NCBI RefSeq assembly: GCF_001579845.1
Contig: NZ_CP007440.1
Coordinates: forward strand, 3,184,029 to 3,248,028
Length of the DNA: 64,000 bases
Direction: 5' to 3'
From: Rhodoplanes sp. Z2-YC6860
Lineage (GTDB): Bacteria; Pseudomonadota; Alphaproteobacteria; Rhizobiales; Xanthobacteraceae
Under the pieces are notes generated by a model that had not been told where the DNA came from, made no database searches, and saw only the letters and a program-made list of their open reading frames with translations. Shown piece after piece: positions 1 to 9,110 of this stretch. Each line of letters starts with the position of its first letter. Position 1 is the stretch's first letter. The position numbers and the translations under genes are program-made.

Positions 1-357
1 TGGCTGCTGCCCGAACTCACGAACGTCGACGAGCAGGCCGGCAGCGTGACGCTGCACCTGAAGATCCGTCCGGAGTTCTGCCGGCTGCCCGGCCGTCCCG
101 AACTGCACGGCGCCGTTGTTGCCGCCATGGTGGACATTTCCGGCCACGCCGCGGTCTGCGCCAAGCTCCTGCACAGCGTCGCGACCATCGACATGCGGGT
201 CGACTACCTTCGTATGGCCGCGGGCACGGAGATCGTCGCGGTGGCAACCATCGTCAAACTTGGGCGCACCATCGGCTTGGTGGATATCCGGATCACAGAC
301 GACCAGAAGCGGCTCTGCGCCGTTGGCCGCGCGTCCTACGTCACGATGAACATGTAG
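1..357 (+). CDS. PaaI-family hotdog thioesterase, 5' end missing
   Basis: The reading frame is open from the first base of the window, so the N-terminus lies outside it; about 118 residues are visible. The segment HGAVVAAMVDISGHAA resembles the hotdog helix of PaaI/YbgC-type acyl-CoA thioesterases (HGGxxxxLxDxxxG), with Asp as the probable catalytic residue. The later strands (RVDYLRMA, GRTIGLVDIRI) also fit the hotdog fold. These enzymes hydrolyse acyl- or aryl-CoA esters in the cytoplasm. The stop lies 7 bases before the next gene, so it is probably cotranscribed with the transporter that follows. Family is fairly sure; substrate is unknown. Confidence 0.8.
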   Translation, partial: WLLPELTNVDEQAGSVTLHLKIRPEFCRLPGRPELHGAVVAAMVDISGHAAVCAKLLHSVATIDMRVDYLRMAAGTEIVAVATIVKLGRTIGLVDIRITDDQKRLCAVGRASYVTMNM

Positions 358-364
358 GTTTGCG

Positions 365-1225
365 ATGAGGCGCGGCTCCGCCAACGCGAAATGGGCGTTG
401 CTTTCGGCACCGATGCTGCTGACGCTCGCGATTGTGTTCGCGGTGCCGATCGGATGGCTGATCGCGCTCAGCTTCTTCAGCTCGACCGGGCCCGCGCAAG
501 TGGGCGATGAAGTTTCGCTGGAGAACTATCGCAACTTCATCACCGACCCGTTCTACTACCGGATCATCTTCAACACGTTCTGGCTCGGCGGCGTTGTGGT
601 GCTGTGCTGCCTGATCGTCGGCTATCCGGTGTCGTATTTCCTCGCCCGCACGAAATCGCGCTGGCGCGGGCTCCTGTTATTTCTGGTGGTGGCGCCGCTG
701 CTGGTGAGCGCCGTGGTCCGCAACATTGGCTGGTTTCCGATCCTCAGCAACACCGGCCTGATCAATACGGTGTTGCTGAAGTCAGGGCTGATCAGCCAGC
801 CGGTGCCGCTGATCAGCAATCTGACAGGCGTCGTCATCGGCCTTGTCCACGCGCTGCTTCCTTTCATGATCCTGACGCTGACCACGGTGATTCAGCGCAT
901 CGAACCCGAACTCGAAGAGGCGGCGGCGAACCTTGGCGCCGGTCCCATCCGTGCGTTCGTGAAGGTCATGCTGCCGCTGACACTGCCCGGCATCGTCGGC
1001 GGATCGCTCCTCGTCTTCACGATGGCGATCGCGGCCTACACCACGCCGGTGATCATGGGCGGAAACAAATTCCTGGTGATGTCCACCTTCATCGGCCAGC
1101 AGTTCCGGACGGTGCTTGACTATCCGCTCGGCGCGACCAGCGCGGCGGTTCTCATGGTTCTGGCCGGCCTGCTGTCGGTCCTGGCGATCAAGTTCGGTGC
1201 GTCGCGCACGGAGATGGCGCGATGA
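365..1225 (+). CDS. ABC transporter permease, spermidine/putrescine type (PotB-like)
   Basis: This 286-residue inner-membrane protein has about six hydrophobic segments (first at residues 12-38). The EAA loop EEAAANLG lies at about residues 184-191, where it contacts the ATPase. The family imports polyamines, opines or small amino compounds as a heterodimer with a PotC-type partner. The start ATG follows the thioesterase stop by 7 bases, and the stop overlaps the next permease by 4 bases (ATGA), as in a translationally coupled operon. The polyamine label is the family's; the neighbouring amidases suggest another N-containing substrate. Confidence 0.9.
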   Translation: MRRGSANAKWALLSAPMLLTLAIVFAVPIGWLIALSFFSSTGPAQVGDEVSLENYRNFITDPFYYRIIFNTFWLGGVVVLCCLIVGYPVSYFLARTKSRWRGLLLFLVVAPLLVSAVVRNIGWFPILSNTGLINTVLLKSGLISQPVPLISNLTGVVIGLVHALLPFMILTLTTVIQRIEPELEEAAANLGAGPIRAFVKVMLPLTLPGIVGGSLLVFTMAIAAYTTPVIMGGNKFLVMSTFIGQQFRTVLDYPLGATSAAVLMVLAGLLSVLAIKFGASRTEMAR

Positions 1226-2022
1226 AGCAAGCCATCCTCACCGGCATTCTCGCCGCCACGTTCGTATTCTTGCTGGCGCCGGTCGTTGTCGTGGTGATTT
1301 CGTCCTTCAACGCCGTTGGCGTGCTCTCCTTTCCACCGCAATCGTTCACCACGCGCTGGTATTCGGAGATCGACGCGGGCTATTACCAGGCGCTCATCGT
1401 CAGCCTTAAGGTGGCTGTGATCACCGTTCTGATCGCGGTGCTGACCGGCGTCCCGGGCGCACTGGCGCTGGCGCGCGGCCGCTTCCCGGGCCGCGATGCC
1501 CTCAATGCGATTTGTCTCTCGCCGCTCATGGTGCCGGCACTGGTGATGGGGGTCGCCGCGTTCCAGTTCTCGCTGGTGATCTGGGATCAGTTTCACCTGA
1601 CGCTTGGGGGCACCATCGCTGGTCTTGTCATCGGCCATCTGACGTTTGCGATCCCGTTCGTGGTTCGCGCCGTGCTCGCGGGGCACACCCGCTTCGACCA
1701 TTCTCTGGAGGAGGCGGCGCAGAATCTCGGCGCCAGTCCGTGGCGAACCTTCGTCCACGTCACGCTGCCGATCTTGCGTCCCGGCATCATATCGGGCGCG
1801 ATCTTCGCGTTCCTGATTTCGCTCGACGAGGTGCCGATCGCGTTGTTCATGGGCGGCGGTGATGCCACCACGCTGCCGGTCAAAATCTTCACCGCAATGG
1901 AGATCAGCTTCGGCGGCGACATCCTCGCGGTGGCATCGGTCATCGTTGTGGTGTCGGTCGCGCTGATGCTGGTGCTCGACCGCGTGATCGGCATCGAACG
2001 ACTTTTCGCAACACGACACTAG
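1222..2022 (+). CDS. ABC transporter permease, spermidine/putrescine type (PotC-like)
   Basis: This is the second membrane subunit of the importer, 266 residues with about six membrane segments. The EAA motif EEAAQNLG lies at about residues 163-170, before the conserved LPxxxPGI turn. Its start overlaps the end of the previous permease by 4 bases. It should form the transmembrane channel with the 365-1225 protein and be driven by the 3112-4191 ATPase. Length and motifs are normal for PotC-like subunits. Substrate is not determined. Confidence 0.9.
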   Translation: MKQAILTGILAATFVFLLAPVVVVVISSFNAVGVLSFPPQSFTTRWYSEIDAGYYQALIVSLKVAVITVLIAVLTGVPGALALARGRFPGRDALNAICLSPLMVPALVMGVAAFQFSLVIWDQFHLTLGGTIAGLVIGHLTFAIPFVVRAVLAGHTRFDHSLEEAAQNLGASPWRTFVHVTLPILRPGIISGAIFAFLISLDEVPIALFMGGGDATTLPVKIFTAMEISFGGDILAVASVIVVVSVALMLVLDRVIGIERLFATRH

Positions 2023-2046
2023 ACAATCGCACCACAGGAGAACGCC

Positions 2047-3108
2047 ATGAGGCTCATGAAACACTTCGCTGCCGGAGCACTTGCTCTGGCCTTGGGCGTC
2101 ACCGCCGCGGCAGCGCAGCAGCGCACCGACATCACCTTGAAGGTGGCATCTTTTGCTGGACCCTTCGGCGAGGCGCTGCAGAAGTACGCCTTCGACCTCT
2201 ACACCAAGCGAACCGGCATCAAGGTTGAGGTGCAATATGCCAATCCGGCGGACTTCCTCGCCAAGATGATCGCCAGCCGCGGCCGTGAGGCGCCGTTCGA
2301 TATCGTGTGCCTCGATGACGATGTGACTGCCGCGGCCATCGACGCAAAGGTGGTGCAGAAGCTCGATCCGAAGATCGTGACCAACCTGCAGCACTTGTAT
2401 CCGGAAGCCGTCGACAAGGACGGCTACGGCGCGACGTTGTTCTTTTATTCGGTCGGCATCGCATTCAACAAAAACAAGCTGAAGGAAGCCGGTGTTCCTG
2501 AGCCGAAGTCGTGGAAGGACCTCTGGGACCCGCGGCTCTCGGGCCACATCTCGATCCCGGACATCATCAACATCCAGGGTCGGGACTTCGTCATCGCGGT
2601 GTCCCGCATGAAGGGAGGCGACGAATCCAAGCCCGAGCTGGGGATCGACGAAATCGCCAAGATCAAGGCGCACTCCTACAACGTTGCTTCCAGCACGCTG
2701 CAGGCTCAGCTCGAATCCGGCGACGTGTGGATTGCGCCTTGGAACAACATGCGCGCGACCGCAATGGCGGATCGCGGCTTGCCGATCGGCTTCGTCAACC
2801 CAAGCGAAGGTGCGATCGGCAACACCGACACCGTCAATCTCGTGGTCGGGAGCAAGTATCCGAAGGAAGCGCAAGAGCTGATCAATTATATGCTGGACCC
2901 GTTCTCGCAGCTTGGCATGGCGAAGCTCCTGCCGACGGGACCCTCGACCAAGCTCCTCGCCGCGGTGATCGAGGCCGATCCGGAGTGGGCGCGAAAGGCT
3001 CCCGTGACGCCTGAGGCGCACAAGGCCCTGTACCTTCCGAATTGGACCGTGTTCAACAAGAACTTGAAGCGGGCGACCGATCACTGGAACCGCACGATCC
3101 AGAAGTAA
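2047..3108 (+). CDS. Extracellular solute-binding protein, PotD-like
   Basis: This is a 353-residue periplasmic receptor with an N-terminal signal peptide (basic MRLMKH, then an Ala/Leu-rich core ending near AAAAQQ, about residue 25). The mature part has the class-I polyamine/iron type SBP pattern (LKVASFAGPFGEALQKYAFD near the start, WNNM and the WTVFNKN-type end). A clear Shine-Dalgarno (caggag) stands 7 bases before the ATG. It delivers the ligand to the two preceding permeases. Only 3 bases separate it from the ATPase gene, so all four transporter genes are one transcript. Confidence 0.9.
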   Translation: MRLMKHFAAGALALALGVTAAAAQQRTDITLKVASFAGPFGEALQKYAFDLYTKRTGIKVEVQYANPADFLAKMIASRGREAPFDIVCLDDDVTAAAIDAKVVQKLDPKIVTNLQHLYPEAVDKDGYGATLFFYSVGIAFNKNKLKEAGVPEPKSWKDLWDPRLSGHISIPDIINIQGRDFVIAVSRMKGGDESKPELGIDEIAKIKAHSYNVASSTLQAQLESGDVWIAPWNNMRATAMADRGLPIGFVNPSEGAIGNTDTVNLVVGSKYPKEAQELINYMLDPFSQLGMAKLLPTGPSTKLLAAVIEADPEWARKAPVTPEAHKALYLPNWTVFNKNLKRATDHWNRTIQK

Positions 3109-3111
3109 AAG

Positions 3112-4191
3112 ATGTCTGACGTTCTTCTGGAGCAGGTGCGAAAGGCGTACGGCGGGGTCGTCGCGGTGCGCGGTGTCGATCTGCGTGTCGCGCCAGGCGA
3201 GTTTGTCACGCTGCTCGGGCCGTCCGGGTGCGGCAAAACCACGTGTCTCCGCATGGTGGCGGGTTTCGTGGAGCCGGACACCGGACGTATTCTGATCGGC
3301 GGCAAGGACGTGACACACGTTCCGCCTTATCGCCGCAACACTGGCATGGTGTTTCAATCCTACGCCTTGTTTCCCCATCTGACCGTCGCTGCGAATATTG
3401 CGTTCGGCATGCAGATGCGCGGCGTCGGGCGCAGCGATGCCGATCAGCGCACCAAGGAGGCGCTGCGGCTGGTGCAACTGGAGGCGCTCGCCGGGCGCTA
3501 TCCGGCTGAGCTCTCCGGCGGCCAGAAGCAGCGTGTCGCGCTCGCCCGCGCCGTGGTGATCAGGCCGCAGGTGCTGCTGCTCGACGAGCCGCTTGGCGCG
3601 CTCGATCTCAAGCTGCGCGAGGAATTGCAGGTCGAGATCAAGCGGGTGCAGTCGGCGCTCGGCATCACGACCTTGTTCGTGACGCACGATCAGGGCGAGG
3701 CGCTCGGGATGTCCGATCGAGTGGCGGTCATGCGCGGCGGGGAGATCGTTCAGATCGATACGCCGACAGCCCTGTACGAGCGGCCGAACAGCATGTATGT
3801 CGCGAACTTCGTCGGACGGACCAATCTCATCGAGGTGGTTTTGAAGGACCGCGAGGGTGACAGCATGCGCGTCGAGGCCAACGGGGCGACGTTCTCCGTC
3901 GCGGGCCCGCAAGATGCGGCCTTCTCGGTGGGCGAGCGCTGTCTGCTGGCGACCCGGCCCGAGCATTTCACGATCGGACTTGGCGGTGGGAACGTGCTGA
4001 CCGCCAACGTGCTCGATGTGAGCTATCGCGGCAGCATCTGGAATGTCGAACTGTCGGGGCCCCGCAACGAGTCTTTGAACGCCCAGGTTCGCTCGGGCCA
4101 GCCGGTACCGCAGAAGGGCGAGGCGGTGACGCTCTCCTTTCCGCCCGCGCGCTGCTTCCTTCTCAAAATGGAACAGCCTCGCGCCTCTTAA
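3112..4191 (+). CDS. ABC transporter ATP-binding protein, PotA-like
   Basis: This is a 359-residue cytoplasmic ATPase of the CUT1/PotA class. Walker A GPSGCGKTT is at residues 36-44, the signature LSGGQKQR at 134-141, Walker B LLLDEP at 155-160, and the switch His is in VTHDQ. The C-terminal third (from about residue 270) is the TOBE/regulatory domain typical of polyamine and sugar importers. It energises the 365-2022 permeases. It starts directly after the receptor gene and is followed 17 bases later by the decarboxylase-like gene. Confidence 0.92.
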   Translation: MSDVLLEQVRKAYGGVVAVRGVDLRVAPGEFVTLLGPSGCGKTTCLRMVAGFVEPDTGRILIGGKDVTHVPPYRRNTGMVFQSYALFPHLTVAANIAFGMQMRGVGRSDADQRTKEALRLVQLEALAGRYPAELSGGQKQRVALARAVVIRPQVLLLDEPLGALDLKLREELQVEIKRVQSALGITTLFVTHDQGEALGMSDRVAVMRGGEIVQIDTPTALYERPNSMYVANFVGRTNLIEVVLKDREGDSMRVEANGATFSVAGPQDAAFSVGERCLLATRPEHFTIGLGGGNVLTANVLDVSYRGSIWNVELSGPRNESLNAQVRSGQPVPQKGEAVTLSFPPARCFLLKMEQPRAS

Positions 4192-4208
4192 CAGCCAGGA
4201 ATCGCAAG

Positions 4209-5231
4209 ATGACTCAACCACTCAAACTGACCATGGCCTGCGGCCTCTACGACCGCATGCTGGACCTCTACACCGGCGATGTGCGTCCCGACGGCATCGA
4301 GCTGAATTATGTCCGCATGGACGGCTCGGCGGGTGCGCGCGAAATCTTCGATCGGATGGCCAACCTCGAATTCGATCTCGCCGAGATGTCGAGCTCCGAG
4401 TATTTCGCTCGCCGCTCGGCGGGAGAGAACAAGCTTGCGGCGCTGGCGGTGTTTCCCTCGCGCGTGTTCCGGCACGGCATGTGCACGATCAACAAGAAGT
4501 CCGGCATCAAGAGTCCCAAGGACCTCGAGGGCAAGAAAGTCGGATTGCCGATGTACACCATGAGCGCCGCAGTCTGGATGAAAGGCCAGCTTCAGCACGA
4601 CTACGGCGTCGATATTTCGAAGATCCAGTGGGTCGAGGGCGCGATCAACCATCCGGGCCAGCACGGCCATCCGAGCCTCCTGCCGATGCTGAAGCCTGCG
4701 AACATCGTCAAGAACAACTCAGACAAGTCGATCAGCGATCTTCTGGAGAGCGGTGAGATCGACGCGATCATCGGCACGGTGCTCCCGGACGCCTATCACA
4801 CCAACCCGGACATCGTGCGGCTGTTTCCGAACTACCGGGAAGAGGAAAAGAACTACTACAAGAAGACCAAAATCTTCCCGATCATGCATCTGCTCGCGTT
4901 GCGCCGCGACGTCTACGAGGCGCATCCGTTCATCGCGTCGAGCCTGTTCGATGCCATGTGCGAGTCGAAGGAGCGTGCGCGGCTGCGGGCGCGCGATCTC
5001 GGAACTTTGAACTACATGCTGCCGTGGATGACGGCCGACATTGACGAGCTCGACGAGGTGTTCGACGGCGACCCGTGGCCTTACGGCATCGAACCGAACC
5101 GCCCGACACTCGAGGCCGCGATGAAATATCTGACCGACCAGGGCATCATCAAGGCGCCGATGCCGATCGAGGACATGTTCCTGCAGACCTATGGCCGGTA
5201 TGACCGCAAGACCGGCAAGAAGACCGGATAG
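4209..5231 (+). CDS. 4,5-dihydroxyphthalate decarboxylase-like / NMT1-like protein
   Basis: This 340-residue protein has no signal peptide and resembles the phthalate-pathway 4,5-dihydroxyphthalate decarboxylase family, which shares the two-lobed periplasmic-binding fold. Family-like stretches are SSSEYF, FPSRVFRHG, KDLEGKKVGLP and the late WPYGIEPNR. Without an export signal an enzymatic or sensory role in the cytoplasm is more likely than transport, though many such genes are labelled substrate-binding. It sits in the transporter operon. A paralogue at 18886-19875 shares the same landmarks. Reaction and substrate are not proven. Confidence 0.78.
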   Translation: MTQPLKLTMACGLYDRMLDLYTGDVRPDGIELNYVRMDGSAGAREIFDRMANLEFDLAEMSSSEYFARRSAGENKLAALAVFPSRVFRHGMCTINKKSGIKSPKDLEGKKVGLPMYTMSAAVWMKGQLQHDYGVDISKIQWVEGAINHPGQHGHPSLLPMLKPANIVKNNSDKSISDLLESGEIDAIIGTVLPDAYHTNPDIVRLFPNYREEEKNYYKKTKIFPIMHLLALRRDVYEAHPFIASSLFDAMCESKERARLRARDLGTLNYMLPWMTADIDELDEVFDGDPWPYGIEPNRPTLEAAMKYLTDQGIIKAPMPIEDMFLQTYGRYDRKTGKKTG

Positions 5232-5282
5232 CGTTAGCAGGCGAATGTCGGGACGCGGTGAGGCAGTGAGAGGAACAATCTC

Positions 5283-6413
5283 GTGACGGAGCTTAGCTTT
5301 CCGGCGACGGAATTCGATGGGCGCATCGCCAGAATCCGCGAACGGATGAAGGCGAGGGGGCTCGACGCGCTGGTGCTGACGCGCGGCGAGAACATCTTCT
5401 ATGGTTGCGGCTTCCGCGCGTCGCACTTCGCGAGCTGGTTGTCGGAGCTCCACGCGCTAGTGATTCCGGCGCAGGGCGAGCCGCGCATGATGACCCGGGC
5501 GCTGGAGCGCGAAATCTCCAAGCTGCAATGGACCGCTTCGCCGCAGCTCTACATGGATCACGAGAACCCATACGAGGGTCTCGTGAAAATCCTGAAGGAG
5601 AGCGGCAACACCGGCAAGGCGATCGGCATCGAGGAGCGCTTCCTCAAGGTCAGCCAGCTCCGGAAGATGCAGCAATATCTGCCGGATGCGAAGCTCTCCG
5701 ACGCTTCAGGGCTGGTCGAGGCGGTGGCGGCGAGCCCGTCGCCGGCGGAATCCGCTTGCCTGCGCCGCGCGGCCCGTATCACTGACATCGGCTTCAAGAC
5801 CGGCATCGCGGAGCTGCGCGACGGCGTTTATCCCTATCAGGTGATCGGCAAGATCCACGACGCCATGTATCAGGCCGGGCAGCGCGACTTCGACATGTCG
5901 CTGGTCTGCGTCTGGTCCGGACCGCAGGGCGGCCGGATGCACGACACCATGACGACCGAGAAGATCAAGAACGGCGACATCGTCACCGTCGAAGTCTGGG
6001 GCGTCGACAACCATTACAAGGCCGGCGCGCAGGCGAGCATCTATGTCGGATCGAACCCGCCGGCGAACATCGCTGCGGCCTACGATCTCAATGCCAAGAT
6101 GCATGCGGCGGCGCAGAAGGCCGTGAAGGCCGGCGCGACCGCGGGCGACGTATTCAACGGGGCCAATTCGGTCTATCGCCCGGCGCGCGGCACGGATTAT
6201 TACCGGCGGTGCGGCGGTTCGATGGGGCTGACGGTGTTCACCATCGATCTGGTCAACGGCCGCAAGGACGTTCTGCAGCCCGGCGTTGCGCTGCTCGTCC
6301 AGACACTGGTCGACGATCCGGTGCTGCTGACCTGCGCCTCGACCGTGATGGTCACCGAGACCGGCTGCGAGGAGCTGTGTTCGCCGCTGCATTCGTTCAA
6401 GACCACGGGCTGA
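5283..6413 (+). CDS. M24-family (creatinase / Xaa-Pro peptidase-like) hydrolase
   Basis: This is a 376-residue protein with an N-terminal creatinase domain (residues 1-140) and a C-terminal pita-bread domain. The start is GTG, preceded by gagagg. The first conserved His region is present (GGRMHD, near residue 220). The usual metal ligands look replaced: the Asp-x-Gly strand reads VEVWG, the second Asp site reads AGAQAS, and the GHG motif reads GSMG. That pattern recalls creatinase, which works without metal on C-N bonds, rather than prolidase. It sits between the decarboxylase-like gene and an asparaginase, which suggests a role in breakdown of an N-containing compound. Confidence 0.82.
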   Translation: MTELSFPATEFDGRIARIRERMKARGLDALVLTRGENIFYGCGFRASHFASWLSELHALVIPAQGEPRMMTRALEREISKLQWTASPQLYMDHENPYEGLVKILKESGNTGKAIGIEERFLKVSQLRKMQQYLPDAKLSDASGLVEAVAASPSPAESACLRRAARITDIGFKTGIAELRDGVYPYQVIGKIHDAMYQAGQRDFDMSLVCVWSGPQGGRMHDTMTTEKIKNGDIVTVEVWGVDNHYKAGAQASIYVGSNPPANIAAAYDLNAKMHAAAQKAVKAGATAGDVFNGANSVYRPARGTDYYRRCGGSMGLTVFTIDLVNGRKDVLQPGVALLVQTLVDDPVLLTCASTVMVTETGCEELCSPLHSFKTTG

Positions 6414-6414
6414 T

Positions 6415-7389
6415 ATGGCGAAGCCGACGGTCATCGTTCTCACCACCGGCGGCACCATCGGTCACCGCTCCGAAGCGAACGGCGTCGCGACCATGAGCTT
6501 CGATCCGGCGGGGCTCGTGTCGGCGTTGGCGCTGCCGGACGTCGATATCGAATTCCGCGCGGTGATGCGCAAGGGTAGCATGGATGTCGGCCCTGCCGAC
6601 TGGGTCGTCATCGCCAAGGCCGTGTCCGACGCGATGGCGAGCGCCCCGCGCGGTGTTGTGATCGCCCACGGCACCGACACCATGCATTACACGGCGGCGG
6701 CGCTGGCCTTCATGTTGCGCGGTTTGCCGGTGCCGGTCGTCATGACCGGCTCGATGATCCCGGGCGGTGATGCGGGGAGCGACGCGTTGCCGAACCTGCG
6801 CGACGCCGTGACGGTCGCCGCGCTCGCGGATTTGGCCGAGGTTTGCGTCGTGTTCAAAGGTCAGATCATCCGCGGCACGCGGGCGCGGAAGGTTCATTCG
6901 CATGCGGTCGATGCATTCACCAGCATCAATGTGCCACCGATCGGCACGGTGGAAGCGGGCAGGATCGCCTTGGGCACGCAGAAGGTCGCCCGGCGGAGCG
7001 CCTCAACGCTCAATGTGACAACGGCGCTCGATACCAACGTGGTGCTTATCAAGCTGACGCCCAACCTCTCGAAGGAAGCGTTGGCGCGCCAGCTTGACAG
7101 CGCGTCGGGCGCGGTGCTGGAGGGCACCGGCGTCGGCCATATCGCAGCCGAACTCCGGCCGGCCGTGGCGGCGTTCGGCAAGCCGGTTGTGGTCACGACC
7201 CAAGCCGTCCACGGCGGCGAGAAGCTCGGAATCTACGAGGTCGACAAGGACATCCTGGCGATCCCGAACATCATCCCGGCCGGAGACATGTCGAGCGAAA
7301 CCGCGCTGGTGAAGCTGATGTGGGCGCTCCCGCAACGCGGTGACGTCAAGGCGCTGATGCGGACGAATATCGCCGGCGAGATCGGCTAA
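6415..7389 (+). CDS. Asparaginase-family amidohydrolase
   Basis: This is a 324-residue asparaginase/glutaminase-fold enzyme. The first catalytic motif TTGGTIG lies at residues 10-16 and the second HGTDTM at 84-89 (Thr86 and Asp87 would be the second-site pair); the Lys-bearing stretch RKVHSHAVDAF lies near residue 150. No signal peptide is seen, so it is cytoplasmic. It hydrolyses a carboxamide to acid plus ammonia; whether that is asparagine or a catabolic intermediate is open. The ATG begins one base after the M24 stop, so the two are coupled. It is the last gene of the forward operon. Confidence 0.88.
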   Translation: MAKPTVIVLTTGGTIGHRSEANGVATMSFDPAGLVSALALPDVDIEFRAVMRKGSMDVGPADWVVIAKAVSDAMASAPRGVVIAHGTDTMHYTAAALAFMLRGLPVPVVMTGSMIPGGDAGSDALPNLRDAVTVAALADLAEVCVVFKGQIIRGTRARKVHSHAVDAFTSINVPPIGTVEAGRIALGTQKVARRSASTLNVTTALDTNVVLIKLTPNLSKEALARQLDSASGAVLEGTGVGHIAAELRPAVAAFGKPVVVTTQAVHGGEKLGIYEVDKDILAIPNIIPAGDMSSETALVKLMWALPQRGDVKALMRTNIAGEIG

Positions 7390-7429
7390 GGCAAAATCAA
7401 TAGCTGTTGAGACGGACCGACTCTCGATC

Positions 7430-7565
7430 CGTCACCCTGAGGTGCGAGCGAAGCGAGCCTCGAAGGGCGACGGCCCGGGATTTGGGGCCGCATCCTTCGA
7501 GGCCCGCCCATAGCGCGTTGAAGACGCGCGTAACGTGCTGGTGGGCGGGCGCCTCAGGATGACGG
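7430..7565. repeat. Intergenic palindromic (REP-like) element
   Basis: The ends are near-perfect inverted repeats (cgtcaccctgagg at the left, cctcaggatgacg at the right), with further internal complementarity (gcctcgaagg against ccttcgaggc). Such dispersed palindromes are typical of Hyphomicrobiales chromosomes. It fills the gap between the convergent asparaginase and amidohydrolase genes and may act as a bidirectional terminator. Confidence 0.75.
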
Positions 7566-7607
7566 AGAGAGGCCACCCGGGTTGCGCCGACGAGAAACGA
7601 TCACGCT

Positions 7608-9110
7608 CTAAGTCCGCGTCCGTGAGATGAATCGATTCATGCCGACGTCCGGCTCCCACATCTTGCGATGCGCGTCGAGCATGTAGGGCAACGCGCGGGC
7701 GCGCGACTTCTTCACGTCCTCGTATTCGGCGATGAAGTGCTTCATCAGGCCTTCGACCTCACGGCGCAAGGCGTCCTCGTCGATCGTCGTGACGCGCCGG
7801 TCCTGCAGCACCATGCGGCCGTCGATCATCACCTTGTCGATGCCCCGGCCGGTTTCGGTGTAGACGAACTGCCGCGCCGCGCTATTGTAGGGCAGGTAGG
7901 CGGTGTCGTTGAGATCGATCAGCACCATGTCCGCCTTATGGCCTGGCTTCAGCGCGCCAACCTGGCCCTGAAGGCCGGCGGAGCGCGCGTTGCCGAGCGT
8001 GGCATGACGGATCACCTCGTGCGCCAGCGGGGCTCCGGGTTCGGGATCGCTCACCGAGGCGATCATGCAGAACATCTTCATCGCCTGGAAAATGCTCTGG
8101 ACGTCGCTGCCGCTGCAGTTGTCGCAGCCGAGGCCGAGCCGCACGCCGGACTCGCGCATGTCGAGCACCGGGGCGATGCCGCTCTTGAGCTTCAGGTTGC
8201 TGAGATGGTTGAGGACGATGCCCGCGCCGGCCTTGGCCATGCGGTCCATCTCCTGCCGCGTGATCCAGACCGAATGCACGATGTTGAGCTTCGGGTTCAG
8301 GAGGCCGTTTCGCTCGAGATAAGTGATCAGCGAGCCGTCGTGGTCGGCGAACAACTCGCGCGCGATCAGCCGCTGTCCCCGGGTCTCGTACACGTGGGTG
8401 TAGATCGGAAGATTGTGCTTGTGGGAAAGGTCCGCGCAGCCCTGCAGCATCTTCGGCGTGCAGCGCTGTGGCGCGAACGGCGCGACTGCCCAGTGCAACG
8501 TGCCCTTCGCGGGATGCCGGTTGAACTGGCTGTTCAGATAGTCGAGTTGCGCGTCGACCGGACGGCCGACGTTGCCGAGCATCTCCTGAACGTCCTCCGG
8601 CAACGATTCTTTATGCCGCACCATCGCGACCGGCGGCACGTCCCACACCATCGGCGAGAACACCACGCGCAGGCCGATGTCCTGATAAGCCTTGACGACG
8701 ACGTCGGTGGATTCGTCGTCGAGCGGGGCCAGTCCCAGCATGTCCTGCACGCAGGTGATGCCGCAGCGGATCGATTCCAGCGCGCCGACCAGCGTACGCG
8801 CGCGAAGCTCTTCCTTGCTGCGGTTCTGGCCCAGAGGCAGCGTGTACAGCAGCCAGAATTCCAGCGGCAGTTCCTCGAACAGGCCGCGGCATAGCGTGTC
8901 ATGAGAGTGATAGTGCGCGTTGATCAGGCCAGGGACCACGAGCCGGTTGCGCGCGTCGACGACTTCGGCACCGCCGGCGTCGACGTTCTGCCCGACAGCG
9001 ACGATCTCACTGCCTTCGATCAGAATGTCGGCGACCTTGGGTTTGTGCACGTCTCCGTCGTGGTCGTAGACCTGTCCGCCGCGGACGACGATTTTCTTTT
9101 TGCCGCTCAT
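7608..9110 (-). CDS. Amidohydrolase (AtzA/TrzN, cytosine deaminase-like)
   Basis: This is a 500-residue metal-dependent hydrolase of the chlorohydrolase/deaminase branch of the amidohydrolase superfamily. The metal-binding HxH is His66 and His68 (NAHYHSHD); further ligands appear in THVYE, the VHS motif and the late Asp of GLGCDN. A small beta-sandwich flanks the TIM barrel at both ends (AGxxxxVDLIDLN-type end). These enzymes remove amino, chloro or alkyl groups from N-heterocycles or open amide rings. Its ATG overlaps the livG stop by 4 bases, so it is transcribed with the Liv transporter, whose cargo is probably its substrate. Confidence 0.88.
   Translation of the reverse strand: MSGKKKIVVRGGQVYDHDGDVHKPKVADILIEGSEIVAVGQNVDAGGAEVVDARNRLVVPGLINAHYHSHDTLCRGLFEELPLEFWLLYTLPLGQNRSKEELRARTLVGALESIRCGITCVQDMLGLAPLDDESTDVVVKAYQDIGLRVVFSPMVWDVPPVAMVRHKESLPEDVQEMLGNVGRPVDAQLDYLNSQFNRHPAKGTLHWAVAPFAPQRCTPKMLQGCADLSHKHNLPIYTHVYETRGQRLIARELFADHDGSLITYLERNGLLNPKLNIVHSVWITRQEMDRMAKAGAGIVLNHLSNLKLKSGIAPVLDMRESGVRLGLGCDNCSGSDVQSIFQAMKMFCMIASVSDPEPGAPLAHEVIRHATLGNARSAGLQGQVGALKPGHKADMVLIDLNDTAYLPYNSAARQFVYTETGRGIDKVMIDGRMVLQDRRVTTIDEDALRREVEGLMKHFIAEYEDVKKSRARALPYMLDAHRKMWEPDVGMNRFISRTRT

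Noticed and set aside
1120-4221. 1033-codon open frame on the minus strand across the Pot-type operon
   Set aside because: It is antisense to four clear transporter genes, is rich in Arg/His/Asp with no motifs, and arises from the GC-rich third positions.
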